From positions 61,936,610 through 62,000,609 of the forward strand of contig OX411547.1 in NCBI GenBank assembly GCA_948146395.1: a stretch of DNA of 64,000 bases, read 5' to 3'. The stretch's first letter is position 1, and the number at the start of each line of letters is the position of its first letter. A program made the translations under genes and the position numbers. Source of the DNA: Fragum whitleyi (lineage: Eukaryota > Mollusca > Bivalvia > Cardiida > Cardiidae). Below the pieces are notes generated by a model. That model did not search any database, had not been told where the DNA came from, and saw only the letters and a program-made list of their open reading frames with translations. This document shows positions 10,948 through 20,814 of the stretch, piece after piece.

Positions 10948-11190
10948 GAGCCTGTGCGTGACATTTCCAACAATTTCAAATGTGAGCAAAGCGAATCTTC
11001 TAGCCAGCCTGTGCAGCCACACAGGCTGGCCAGAATCGTCTCTATGCGCTACATAGATAGATAACGTCTTAATCAATCTTCATGCAGTCAGCATAATTTT
11101 TTAATGCATTGTCGTTGTCAACGCTACCCAATATTTGTTCCTCACGCAGATGTGAAATAGTTGGAAGTTCACGCACAGGCTTAATTGATA
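10948..11190. mobile_element. GCCTGTGCG-type foldback with internal insertion
   Basis: The left arm, GAGCCTGTGCGTGACATTTC, and an inner palindrome, CCAGCCTGTGCAGCCACACA, are clear. The matching outer right arm, CACGCAGATGTGAAATAGTT then CACGCACAGGCT, occurs about 100 bases farther on, implying an insertion in the right arm. Confidence 0.55.
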
Positions 11191-11381
11191 TTAGCGACTG
11201 TGTCGCTCTATCAGCCACGATGTAGTCAGGGACCTTCACAGTTAATAACATCGTCCAATTGGCTGGTCGAATGATTTTAGAATCGCGTTTTTTCCTATGT
11301 ATATATATTTTAGTGTAGTTGTTGATTATATCTTTTTTTTTTTCGTTTAAATTTTTTGAGGGTTTTTGTGAACAGGGGCTA

Positions 11382-11785
11382 CAGTAACATCGTGAAATTG
11401 GCACGCATAATCAATCAAAGCCATTATAAATCGTTCAGTCGGCGTTCCATTCATTCATTCATTCTTTCCAAACACTCACTCAAACCATTCAAAACGCTCC
11501 AAAATCACTAAAATAAGATCAATATTTAAATTCAAAATATATAAAGCTTGAAACAATTGCGATTTCCCTGACATAACTGAAGTTATAAGCGTCTGATTTG
11601 TTCTTGAAGAAATAGGGAGCTTTTTGTAGACTTTGTATGCATATTCCATTAAAGGGAGGAAATGAATATCACTTTTTTGTTCATCCCTGAAATTTTACTC
11701 AAAACTCACTCATCACTCTCACCCAATTTCATCCTAAAATAATTCCGAAATTAACACTTAGTCAATTTCACGACGTAGTCAATTG
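11382..11785 (+). mobile_element. CAGTTAACA MITE with shortened centre
   Basis: It begins CAGTAACATCGTGAAATTG and ends CGACGTAGTCAATTG, with TA outside both ends. The 5' half is typical (CCAAACACTCACTCAAACC, ATAAGCGTCTGAT). Most of the central palindrome is deleted: GGAGGAAATGAATATC runs straight into the 3' segment. Confidence 0.8.
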
Positions 11786-12057
11786 TATACGGTGCCGTTC
11801 TCTGCACACAAATCAATAATAGTTCAATATTTATTTTGGTTTTTTTTTCTTCCAAACTTTGAATTATTGAAGAAGCTTTATCTTACAAATTGTAAATGAG
11901 GAACAACATTTGCAGCTTCTTTGCTTTGATAACATTAACGAGTTTTTTTATTGCAAATAGTTAGTGGGAGACAAAAAATGTCGTAACTACGTCTTCTACA
12001 ATCTGTTGTTACTTCGGTCCACTATCTCTGAAAACGTAACAAAAGAATGACCGGTAT

Positions 12058-12220
12058 TTAAGGTAGTGGACACGTAATAGTTCGCATCGTTGCAGAAAAC
12101 ATGAACTTCAACAATGTTAACCGAGGCTTCCTAATGATTTCATTAGGAAACCTCGGTTAATATTGTGAAAGATCATGAGTTCCGAAATGTTAGGGAACTA
12201 TTAGGGGTTCACTACCTCAA
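12058..12220. mobile_element. TTAA-flanked GGTAGTGGACC palindrome, 12 kb copy
   Basis: Left arm AAGGTAGTGGACACGTAATA; right arm ACTATTAGGGGTTCACTACC. The centre is a strong hairpin, ACCGAGGCTTCCTAATGATT facing ATTAGGAAACCTCGGTTAAT. The right TTAA is mutated to TCAA. Confidence 0.85.
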
Positions 12221-12503
12221 GCAGATATGATTTCGTATCATAATACGAGATATAATTATTGTATTGACCTTTGTTTGGTCTCTCAATATCAAACAGCCTT
12301 AATTAATGTATTTCGCCCTTGTATCGATGGATACTAAGATATTTCCAATGAATGCGCCGTAATTAAGATTAGAAACCGTGGTTCTACAAATCTGGAATAT
12401 TTCTGACGTCTATAAGGCTTTTCTGTCATTAGGCGTATTAGGAATGCGTATCATGTATCTTTATTATGTTAAAATTTACAAATGAAACTTCTTTCGCCCT
12501 GAT

Positions 12504-12640
12504 CAGCCCTGTGTTCAGTATGTAAAAGCGTTTCGCGAGCGCTTTGAGATGATACCCCGCTTTGCACGAGCACATACGTGCAAAGCGAGGTATCATTTCG
12601 AAAACGCTTTGCTAACGTTTTCATTTTGAACGCAGGGCAG
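12504..12640. mobile_element. CAGCCCTGCGTTC foldback, copy b
   Basis: CAGCCCTGTGTTCAGTATG is inverted as TTTTGAACGCAGGGCAG. The centre, GCTTTGCACGAGCACATACG, faces GCAAAGCGAGGTATCAT. Nearly full length and little eroded. Confidence 0.85.
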
Positions 12641-13239
12641 GCTTATTTTAAACTTAAAAAAGAGGAATTGTTGCTTTTTGTTTCAAAATTTTATTTCTTG
12701 TTTGTAAATAAAGATTTGCTTCTTTTTATACTCAGCGTCACTAGAAAGTTACCTCAACAAGTACACCCATGCATCATTGAACATTTCAATTATTGCGAAA
12801 AAGGCTGTCTAATTCATTGACAATGAAGTGCCGGGAAAACATTAACAATTGGTTTTCATCAGTAGCTAGGAGCAAACGTCTTATTCTTCTGGCTTGAAAA
12901 CACTTACCTTAATTTAAGAAGTCACTATAGTTCCGCAAGAAAGATTGAGATTCGAGAAACCGTTATCTCCTATCATTTTCAATGTAAAATTGATCTTTGA
13001 TCACTCACTTGAAATTGCTGGTCTATATCATCAATGATGAGTATGGCCTCCGTCTCCGTTTTCGCGGATAACTGCAATGATTTTGCACCGCAAAATTCTT
13101 ATCACACGCTGTATACGTTAAAATAATAATTGTAGAATGACATGTTATTCGTCCGTAACGGCATTGTTTCGTAAATAAAGAAACTAGTTTAACGTATATT
13201 AAACTGATCAAATGATGGTTTTTAAGGATCTGGTACTTA
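12641..13239. other. No recognised gene
   Basis: Nothing can be assigned; open frames are short and A+T-driven. Confidence 0.4.
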
Positions 13240-13678
13240 CAGTTAAATGCAATGTGAAATTGACACTCGTTATGACCAAAATCATTCTAAATCATTCACT
13301 CAGCACTCCAATCATTCATTTCAAACGCTCACCACAATCGATCAAAAACGCTCCGAAATCATTAGAAAACATTTAATAATCGTTTAAGACGGTCATCATT
13401 AAATTGAAATCGTAAAAATTATTCAACAATTTTAATGACCGTCTTGGATTTTAAAGTGTCTGATTGGTCCATGAGGACGCAAAAAATAGAAAAATACGTA
13501 TATTTTATTAAAGGGAGGTAATCCAATATCGTTAATTTTGTTCATGATGAACAAAATTAGCGATATTGGATTGCCTTCCATTAATTTCACTCAAAACTCG
13601 CTCCATACTTTTATTCAATTTCATTTGAAAATCATTCCAAAATCATTCATCTTGTCAATTTCACGATGTTGTTAACTG
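13240..13678 (+). mobile_element. CAGTTAACA MITE, variant-centre subfamily
   Basis: It starts CAGTTAAATGCAATGTGAAA and ends CACGATGTTGTTAACTG, with TA outside the left end. The central palindrome is nearly perfect. The left-centre differs from the main type: it has GATTGGTCCATGAGGACGC and AAAAATACGTATATTTTA, also seen in the copies at 17500 and 25679. A second internal inverted repeat, AAGACGGTCATCATTAAATT with AATGACCGTCTT, spans 13388-13446. Confidence 0.85.
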
Positions 13679-13766
13679 TTTCCTCATTGTCATGGACGCC
13701 AGTGCTGTACTTTCAAATTGGTGTATACCTTTCACTGAAGATGAACACTAAAAGAGAAAAAAATCT

Positions 13767-14195
13767 CTATGATTTCAGGCTAAAGTAACACGTATGGTCT
13801 AAATTTTGTGATGAAAAGTAAAGTTGGCACCAAAAATTGTGTAGGGTGTTTAACATTGAACATATAAAGGATAAAATATCTCTCTGATTCAGGGTAAAGT
13901 AACACGTATGGTCTAAAATGTTGTGATCAAAAGTAAATTGACACCAAAAGTTGTGTAGGATGTTTACCACTAAACAATTCATGTCTCTCTATAGTTTCAA
14001 GGTAAAGTCATCCTTATGATTCAATCTAATGTTAAAAGAAGTTCAAACACGAATGTTTAAATGCTTCATCACCGAAAAGAATGAGGTCTCTGTTTATAGT
14101 TTCATACGTTTGGTATCTTAAGTAAAAGGAAATATTACACAAAAAAGTTGTTAAAGGTTTCACCAACGAAAGAGAAACGTCTCTCGAAATTTAGG
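13767..14195. repeat. Tandem repeat, ~107-bp units, decaying rightward
   Basis: Two clear units (about 13767-13873 and 13874-13984) share GTAACACGTATGGTCTAAA and TTGTGTAGGRTGTTTAACA-like sequence. Weaker units continue to about 14195, marked by CTCT...ATAGTTTCA and CACYAAMGAA. The minus-strand open frame here simply repeats the same peptide twice and is not evidence of a gene. Confidence 0.65.
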
Positions 14196-14278
14196 TATTT
14201 ATAATTTACATATGGATGTTTTCAATGCGATCGCAGGACTGTATTTTAACTAAGGACTATATGAGCTTTTCTGTTATA

Positions 14279-14698
14279 CAGTTATTTACGTCGTGAAATT
14301 GCCATTTACCCCAATCAAAACCATTCTAAATCGTTCATTCTGCGCTCCATTTATTAATTCCAAAAACTCACTCAAACCATTTAAAAACGCTCTTCACCTA
14401 TTGAAAATATAGATTCAACAACGTCATTCAAAATAAATTTTGAAACAGAAAAATCGCGATTTCACCGACATAATTCAAATTGTAAGCGTCTTATAGGTTT
14501 TTGAAGAAATAGGAAGCTATCTAAAGGACTTGTATGCATATTGTATTTCAGGGAGGTAATCAAATTTTGTTCAGGAAGAACAAAATTAGCGATATTGGAT
14601 TTCCTCCGATTAAATTAAACACGCTGTACACACTTCTATTTCATTCCTAAGTCACTTCAAAATTATTCATATTGTCAATTTCACGATGTTGTTAACTG
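14279..14698 (+). mobile_element. CAGTTAACA MITE, copy at 14.3 kb
   Basis: Begins CAGTTATTTACGTCGTGAAA and ends CACGATGTTGTTAACTG, with TA on both sides. One arm of the central palindrome is shortened: GGAGGTAATCAAATTTTGTT lacks the AATATCGCT stretch. Otherwise typical. Confidence 0.85.
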
Positions 14699-14950
14699 TA
14701 CCAATCCATGGTCGTGTGACGGGGTTGTGTATTAATGATATGAGATTTCTGATAATGATGATGGCTAAGCTTGATAGGGAACCAACAATTGCAATTAGAG
14801 TCAGACCATGAATGTAACTTTGTTTTATCTTGTAAATAAATCATGGTGGTTATTTGTTAACAGTACATTGTATCAGAGTTTCTAAATGAACTGGAAACCG
14901 CGTTAAATTTAAAAAAAAAACAAATCCTTGTGACATTAAGTCTGGAGTTC

Positions 14951-15265
14951 TGCCCTGCATTTAGACGAACAAAACAATGCAACCAGTTAGCAAATTATGC
15001 TCCCCTTTGCACGAAAGTACACGTGCAAGGCAGGGTACATTTTCGCAAGCCATGGGTTCTAACTCCACCGTGTTGCTTACGAACATCTTAGCAAGCCAAG
15101 GGTTCTAACTCAACTATGTTCGGAACATAATAAGGAACACGATGGAGTTAGAACCCTTGGCTTGCGAAGATGTTCGTAAGGAACATAGTGGAGTTAGAAC
15201 CCTTTGCTTGCGAAGATGGACAGGGTATAATTGAAAAAAAAAGTTTGCAACGTTTCGCCATCATA
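14951..15265. mobile_element. CAGCCCTGCGTTC foldback containing a nested palindrome
   Basis: The left arm, TGCCCTGCATTTAGACGAAC, and centre, CCCTTTGCACGAAAGTACAC, belong to the foldback family. A separate dimeric palindrome (15043-15211) then intervenes before the right arm resumes with ACAGGGTATAATTG and GTTTGCAACGTTTCGCCATC. A further CCTGCGTTCAAGATAGCAAA at 15320 may be another partial arm. Confidence 0.65.
15043..15211. repeat. Dimeric palindrome built from a ~45-bp unit
   Basis: The unit GCAAGCCAAGGGTTCTAACT, followed by TGTTCCTTACGAACATCTT-like sequence, occurs twice in one direction and twice inverted (left pair near 15043 and 15091; right pair near 15140 and 15185). The two halves would form one long hairpin with internal register ambiguity. 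Confidence 0.75.
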
Positions 15266-15825
15266 AACGGGGGATTGTTACTTTTGGAATTATCTATGCC
15301 ATACCAGTTCCTTATCTGGCCTGCGTTCAAGATAGCAAAACGTCTGCGAGTTCAAGAAATGGTCCCCTAGAACTTTTTTGTTTAACATGTGCATTCGTTT
15401 GATTTTTCGGAACATTTTTATCAACATGTTCACGAGTACTTCTGACAAACTTTGTATAGAACATATTATATATTGAAAAGTAAACTTGTCAAATTTCGTG
15501 ATGGTTTAGCCACGCCACGCCCGTTCAAAAATTAACTGGCAACACCCGCATGAACGCCAACCTTTCAACTCTGAAAAATCATATTAATTTTGAACATCTC
15601 GCTTAATTCGCTATTTTGAATAATAGAAGTCTAATAATGCGTAACAACCGTAAGAAAACCTACTTTGAACAAAAAACTTCAATTTCAAAAAATGGATCTT
15701 AGAAGAATACAAGCAAAGCAAATTCCACCCACTACGACTACGAACCATCAGTGCGAACAGTGTCGGCCATAGCAAGTCTTCGTGGGCTGCCAAATCGGAA
15801 CGGGATTGACACTTTTACATAAATT

Positions 15826-15969
15826 CAGTAACATTGTGGAATTGACTCTTATTTCGATGGAAACCATTCCTAAAACACTCGCTCATCGATTCATTCAATC
15901 ATCCAATCAATTATCCAATCATTCATTCATTCATTCATTCATCCATTCATTGATCGATTGATTGAATAT

Positions 15970-16006
<37 letters not shown>

Positions 16007-16110
16007 CACTCATTCATTGATTCCTTCATTCATTCATTCATTCACCCTAATCATTTACTCTAACCATCCAAAACGCTCCGAATCGTAATAAAGATAGAAA
16101 AAATACACGG
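15826..16110 (+). mobile_element. CAGTTAACA MITE 5' half with expanded ATTC repeats
   Basis: CAGTAACATTGTGGAATTGA starts the copy. Where other copies have one or two ATTC units before CCAAACACTC, this one has expanded to long tracts (see 15890-16045). The family sequence resumes with AACCATCCAAAACGCTCC and then fades. The 3' half is missing. Confidence 0.7.
15890..16045. repeat. ATTC / GATT tetranucleotide microsatellite
   Basis: Runs of CATT/ATTC switch to GATT/TTGA at about 15950 and back at about 16005, so the tract itself is partly palindromic. It sits exactly where the host MITE normally carries a short ATTCATTC run. Confidence 0.9.
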
Positions 16111-16473
16111 TTTTCTAAATCAAGAATGCTAATTTATCCTACGTATATAATTTATATCCTTTAAAATCATTTACTACATCGATGGATTAGCGCAAACCAG
16201 TTTTAACGGCCTATAAACATGTAGGAAGTTACAACTGATTCGCTCTGAGCCAGACATTTTAGTCTATGATTGACTAGTGCTGTATTCATATTATTCATTT
16301 TCACAAAGTTCCCACACGAGCTCTATTCGCAAGACGGGTCACATATCGATGGCTCTGTGCGAACATATATGCATTTACAACTGTTTCGCACTGAGCCATC
16401 AATATGTATTAAAGCCAGCATTAGTCCTTGAAAATAAAGAAAAGAAGTGAGATACTTAGTATAATGCTGGTAA
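16111..16473. other. Spacer with a small inverted repeat
   Basis: TGGCTCTGTGCGAA and TTTCGCACTGAGCCA at about 16350-16406 form an inverted repeat. A related GATTCGCTCTGAGCCA occurs at 16237. No gene is supported before the ATG at 16474. Confidence 0.5.
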
Positions 16474-17013
16474 ATGGGAAAGTCCTACCAATGTCACTTT
16501 ATCAATTCTTTAAGAGATATATGCCTCGATAAACAAATCGGCGGGATTAATTTTCTGCCTAAAAGAAGTCAACTTATTTTGTTGTTATTAAACCCCATGG
16601 GACTTCAAATAAGTTATCAGAAAGTTCATAAGGTCACATATTTAGATTGGCCATTGAGGGCGGAATCCATCAAAAGTTTCTTTTCCGCCGATTGGAAACC
16701 AAACTATCCTAACTACAGCTTAATTAAAGCCGTAGTTATGATGTATGGATCGTCTTCTGTCAAAATCATTCTATTTTTGATGGACGATGGGCTGTATAGA
16801 GCTAGTCAGAGAGGGTTAATTAAGGCTACATGTTCTAGGTCTTTACATGTAGCCTACAATCAATACAGAAGCAAAATATTCATTTGTGCCCCTTTAGAAG
16901 AAGTGAGGATTCCTAAATATTCATACATTAAGTTGTTTCGTTATCCAGAAACAAACTTCCTTTATGACGTTATAATCAAAAGTTCGTTTTCACGGGAGTA
17001 TAGATTCACTTAA
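16474..17013 (+). CDS. 179-codon ORF of unknown function (doubtful gene)
   Basis: This is the longest open frame outside the LINE. It begins at an ATG and ends TAA, followed by A- and C-rich low-complexity sequence. Length alone makes it unusual in A+T-rich DNA. The peptide has an ordinary mixed composition (several W, Y, C, P and charged residues), with no signal peptide, clear membrane segment or motif I recognise. Against coding: three hairpins lie inside it, at about 16570-16615 (ACTTATTT/AAATAAGT), 16704-16731 (AACTACAGCTT/AAGCCGTAGTT) and 16822-16854 (AGGCTACATG/CATGTAGCCT), as expected in foldback DNA. The second hairpin belongs to a motif seen elsewhere in the window. No splice or promoter signals are convincing. 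It could be an exon, a relic of a mobile-element gene, or chance. Confidence 0.3.
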   Translation: MGKSYQCHFINSLRDICLDKQIGGINFLPKRSQLILLLLNPMGLQISYQKVHKVTYLDWPLRAESIKSFFSADWKPNYPNYSLIKAVVMMYGSSSVKIILFLMDDGLYRASQRGLIKATCSRSLHVAYNQYRSKIFICAPLEEVRIPKYSYIKLFRYPETNFLYDVIIKSSFSREYRFT

Positions 17014-17056
17014 AAAAAAACAAACAACCCCCCCCCCCCCCCACACACACACACGA
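17014..17056. repeat. A-rich, poly-C and (AC)n low-complexity tract
   Basis: A nine-base A run, a poly-C run of about 15 and (CA)n follow one another directly after the 16474-17013 open frame. Confidence 0.9.
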
Positions 17057-17499
17057 AACCCAACAACATTTCATATGAGCAAATTCGGTTTGTACTTCCC
17101 TTTTTTTCTATTGTCTACCATAGTTACTCAAAAAGGAACTCGATTCGATGCATAATTTGTATACGGCGTTTTTTTGTTTTTGTTTTTTTGTTTTTTTACA
17201 AAAAATCGGCACCATCCTGTATTTTGCAGGCCGTTGAAGACTACGGTAAATAATCAGGGGGGAGGGGGGGGTGCATACAGGCTTTTTCTGTCATCAATGA
17301 TCAGATATTGTATAGATTGACGTCATCGCTAACCACGATTTTAATGACTCCGCGAAAATGCAATAAATAAAATAAATAAAAAAACTAAATTCCGGTAATA
17401 ATTAAGAGAGAAAAAGGCGTAAGAATAAACACATGGCGCAATGCGTTTCCACATTTTGCCATATCACTGAGTGAGTTTATAAGTAAATAACACCGTTGA

Positions 17500-17745
17500 C
17501 AGTAATTCAAGTGAAAACCATTCTGAATCGCTATTTCATCGCTCCATTTAAAATATTCGAACCACTCACTAAAAAAAACGCTCAAAATCGTTCAAATATA
17601 CCTCGGCATCGGTAAAATGCTAAACCTTTCATTCAAATAGATCAAATAAATCAACATCTTTTTTGGCTGATGTGATTGGTCCGAGAAACATAAACAAAGA
17701 GAAAAATACGTAGAATTGTTAAAAGGAGGTTATACAATATTGATT
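17500..17745 (+). mobile_element. CAGTTAACA MITE fragment, variant-centre subfamily
   Basis: CAGTAATTCAAGTGAAAACC opens the 5' half. It shares GATTGGTCCGAGAAACATAA and GAGAAAAATACGTAGAATTG with the variant copies at 13240 and 25679. It breaks off just after AAAGGAGGTTATACAATATT, within the central palindrome. Confidence 0.65.
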
Positions 17746-17942
17746 GTATCGTCGATTAACTTTTTTGAAGCTAAAGATTCGATGTTTTAGTCGCACACCC
17801 TCATAACGCAAACACACATTTAAGGTGGGACGTTGCAGTTTTGGGGAGACAACTCGCCGAGAAGAGAAATTGTGAGAGGGGCCTTGTTAAAATCAACTTT
17901 ATAAGAAAGTTGCACGGGCACAGTGGAAGGCTATTTTTCAAA

Positions 17943-18092
17943 CAATCGTAATTTTGTCAACCTACACGCAGTATTGTCCTGAATTCAAAATAAAAACGTT
18001 CGCGAAACATTTCAGAAACATAAGACTGCTAAGAAAGGTTCACTTTCTAAACGTTTGCAAATGTTTTTGCATCCCGAACTGCAGGGTTTGGC
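17943..18092. mobile_element. Decayed CAGCCCTGCGTTC foldback
   Basis: GTCCTGAATTCAAAATAAAA at the left and TTTTTGCATCCCGAACTGCA with GGG at the right are worn versions of the family ends. The GCACGTGCAC core is not recognisable. Confidence 0.4.
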
Positions 18093-18265
18093 AAGTATTA
18101 CGAGGGTCAAAATGAGAAATGGACATGCGTTCAGAATAACGAATCACAAACGATCATCCGAGAAATGGTAGTCTGCATTACCGTGTAAAGTATATCTAAT
18201 GAGTGTTTCACACTGGTGCTTCGTTATTCCAACGAAGTACGGGCGACGTTGATAGACCTATCACA

Positions 18266-18380
18266 AGCCCTGCATTCAGGATGACAAAACGGAGCAAACA
18301 TTTTGCTATTTATACCCTGCATTGCTCGCATGTGCATGAGCTAAACGTTTGCTTCGCTTTGTTGTCCTGAACACAGGGCT
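18266..18380. mobile_element. CAGCCCTGCGTTC foldback, copy d
   Basis: AGCCCTGCATTCAGGATGAC is mirrored by GTTGTCCTGAACACAGGGCT. The middle has TATACCCTGCATTGCTCGCA, a worn core. It lies about 170 bases from the decayed copy at 17943. Confidence 0.8.
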
Positions 18381-20584
18381 TTCACGTTCTCTTCATCATC
18401 GAAAGGGAATTTTTGAGTTCGGGTTATATCGTTGTAAGTATAAAACTATCATATAATTGATGCTTATAAAAGGTAGTCATCTTTCAGTCATTTGAACATA
18501 GCTTGAAAAGGAGAAAAAATATGCTTTTTTTAAGACTTCGGTAAAAACTGACATGGGGTGACAAATCATATCCCAAAATGATATGATTTTGCCACTTGGG
18601 TGCGATTTCTCTCCTTTTCAGTTTACTTTTCTGCACTATTTACTGTCTGTTCGTTTTTCAGTATTCTTTTTAGAAATATTCAAAATGATATGTTACTTTT
18701 GCTTGTAAAGATCCCATTCATTACGTGTGTTATACGTTGTGAAAACGAAAAAGGAGAAAACGTAGAAAAAGGGCAATTTCAACTTATCAAAAATTCATTT
18801 CTTCACTCTAAATTTCCATCTTTATATCATTCCCTTTATGTGTGCTTGTGAGAGAGTGAAAACGATAATTTGATAACAATTATTAATATTCCATCAAAAG
18901 CTTCGCCAACATTGAATATTTCAATAAGCAAGGATTTCCAAAAAGCTTTCGTATTATTCGAAGAGTGTATGTATTCGAGAGTTACTGCGCCTGCTCCTTG
19001 TCCAAGAAGTCCCGAGATCGGGTATAGATACCGGCGATTGTATTTTTTTCCTTTATTTAGCCCTGAGACTGTTGAACTCTTCTGTAATCCACAGAATCGA
19101 GTGGGATCAATTTAAAATTTACGAAATTGTTTCCAAACCATTGTAAAATATATTAGGTTAAAATTATCAACATAATAACAGAATTCTAAAATCTTTAAAA
19201 TCAATCGAAAGTCATGTTTTCTTTTTTTTCCTTTCAATCGAGTAATAAACCATCTTATCTTCCGTGGCAACTGAAATGACATATTATATCTATGTGTAAT
19301 TGCCTCATTTAGAAAATGAGTTTATGGAGGAAAACCTCATGTTTTGATCAGGATAATGGCTGTGCATGTGGCGGATCCAGAGGGAATGGGGTGTTCAGTC
19401 TTTCACTGAGTAATTCGGCAAAACTTTGGTAATGATGTGAAATGACTACCCCTCACCCCCCCCCCCTTGATTGTAGTTTAAACCCCGTTACAGAAACCAT
19501 GCAACTGTCATAGGCGTTACCAAGTGTATCAAAAATACAAATGGTTTTTATTGTTGATTGGGAAATCAGGGGACGTAACAATGTCTGGACAAAATCAAAT
19601 CAGAGTAGTAAAATTTGGGGGGTCCTGTACTTCAAACTTATGAAATTGCCTAAAAGTGCCTGGATACATATACTTTTCTTTATTAATTTCAGTTGTACGA
19701 TAGTTGGGCTAATTTTCTATTGACATATTTCGATTTAATCTAATACAAGTGTTTGCTTTTTTTGCCTTCAAAAAAATATTCACTTTTTTATCTTTGAGGA
19801 GCATTTAAAGCAAAATGTCCACTCGTCGCTTATTTATGCCCCTACTAGAAAGTTTATTATACTTTTATGTTTTCCATATCTGTGGCTTTAAATATATGTT
19901 GATTTAGCACACCAGTATTGTGATTGGTCGGTGTAATAAACAGTTTTCTTTGATACTTTCGAAAACATGGTCACCTTAAGAAAAATGTAATTATTTTCAA
20001 AATATGCGTGGAAAGCTATGTTGATATTTTCAATATATCTGTGCATATGAATGCTCTAAAATATACATCTGTTTCACAGATATCTGGCCTACCCCCCGAA
20101 ACTGTAACGACCCTCCTTAATTAACTAGTGCATATTCGTGCACGCAATATTGCAATGATTAATCTTGTTTTGGAGTTGTTCCCAGTTTGACTGACAGGTT
20201 TCTTGTTAAATTCTTTGAATTGGCTTGAAATAACAAGAACATTCCAAGAATTAGTATTTCATAGAGTTAAGTGAAAAGATTCGAAACGACCCACAACAAG
20301 ACAATCTTGAAAAAAACATCGCACGATGATTATGTTTACTTTTTTAACACACTCACACACAAAAGAAATGGGCTCAATAGAAAAATTGTTATTATTTTGG
20401 CCCTAAGTTGTTTGGCTTTTTTTTTTTCTTTGGGTTGTTGACATGAATGATTTTAAACCACATTTCCGCTTTTAAAAGGTATATATCAGTAAATATTCTT
20501 CAAGATATTAAATGATTACCCGAGATATGTTTCTTGGGGTCATTGTCCCACGGAGCATCTCCTCTTTTCAGCTTAAGTTTTAGA
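18381..20584. other. No recognised gene over ~2.2 kb
   Basis: Contains a small hairpin at about 18565-18592 (AATCATATC/GATATGATT), short C and T runs, and open frames below 84 codons. None has coding signatures I can defend. Confidence 0.4.
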
Positions 20585-20814
20585 ACATCGTGTATTTGAA
20601 ACTGTGAACGATTTTGAATGATTTCGAAATGAAATTGAATCAGCGTGAGAAGCAAGTACTCAACGAAATTAAAGGGACGCAAAAGACTATCGGTTATTTC
20701 GCCCGATTGTGGAGAGTTAATAGTTATTGGAGTTCCGCGAATGCAAAGCTTCAGGCTTTGATTTAGAATGGTTTTGATCGGAATGAATATGAATTCTATG
20801 ACGCTATTAACCGT
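20585..20814 (-). mobile_element. CAGTTAACA MITE, internally rearranged
   Basis: Family sequence at both ends (TTTTGAATGATTTCGAAATG with GAAATTGAATCAGCG; ATTTAGAATGGTTTTGATCG). The central palindrome is replaced by unrelated sequence, ACGCAAAAGACTATCGGTTA. Confidence 0.55.

Noticed and set aside
11069..11404. 111-codon minus-strand ORF
   Set aside because: It crosses the end of a foldback repeat, a poly-A stretch and the start of a MITE; not a single coding unit.
15900..16045. CRISPR-like array
   Set aside because: The repeat is a plain ATTC/GATT tetranucleotide tract with no spacers, in a eukaryotic context.
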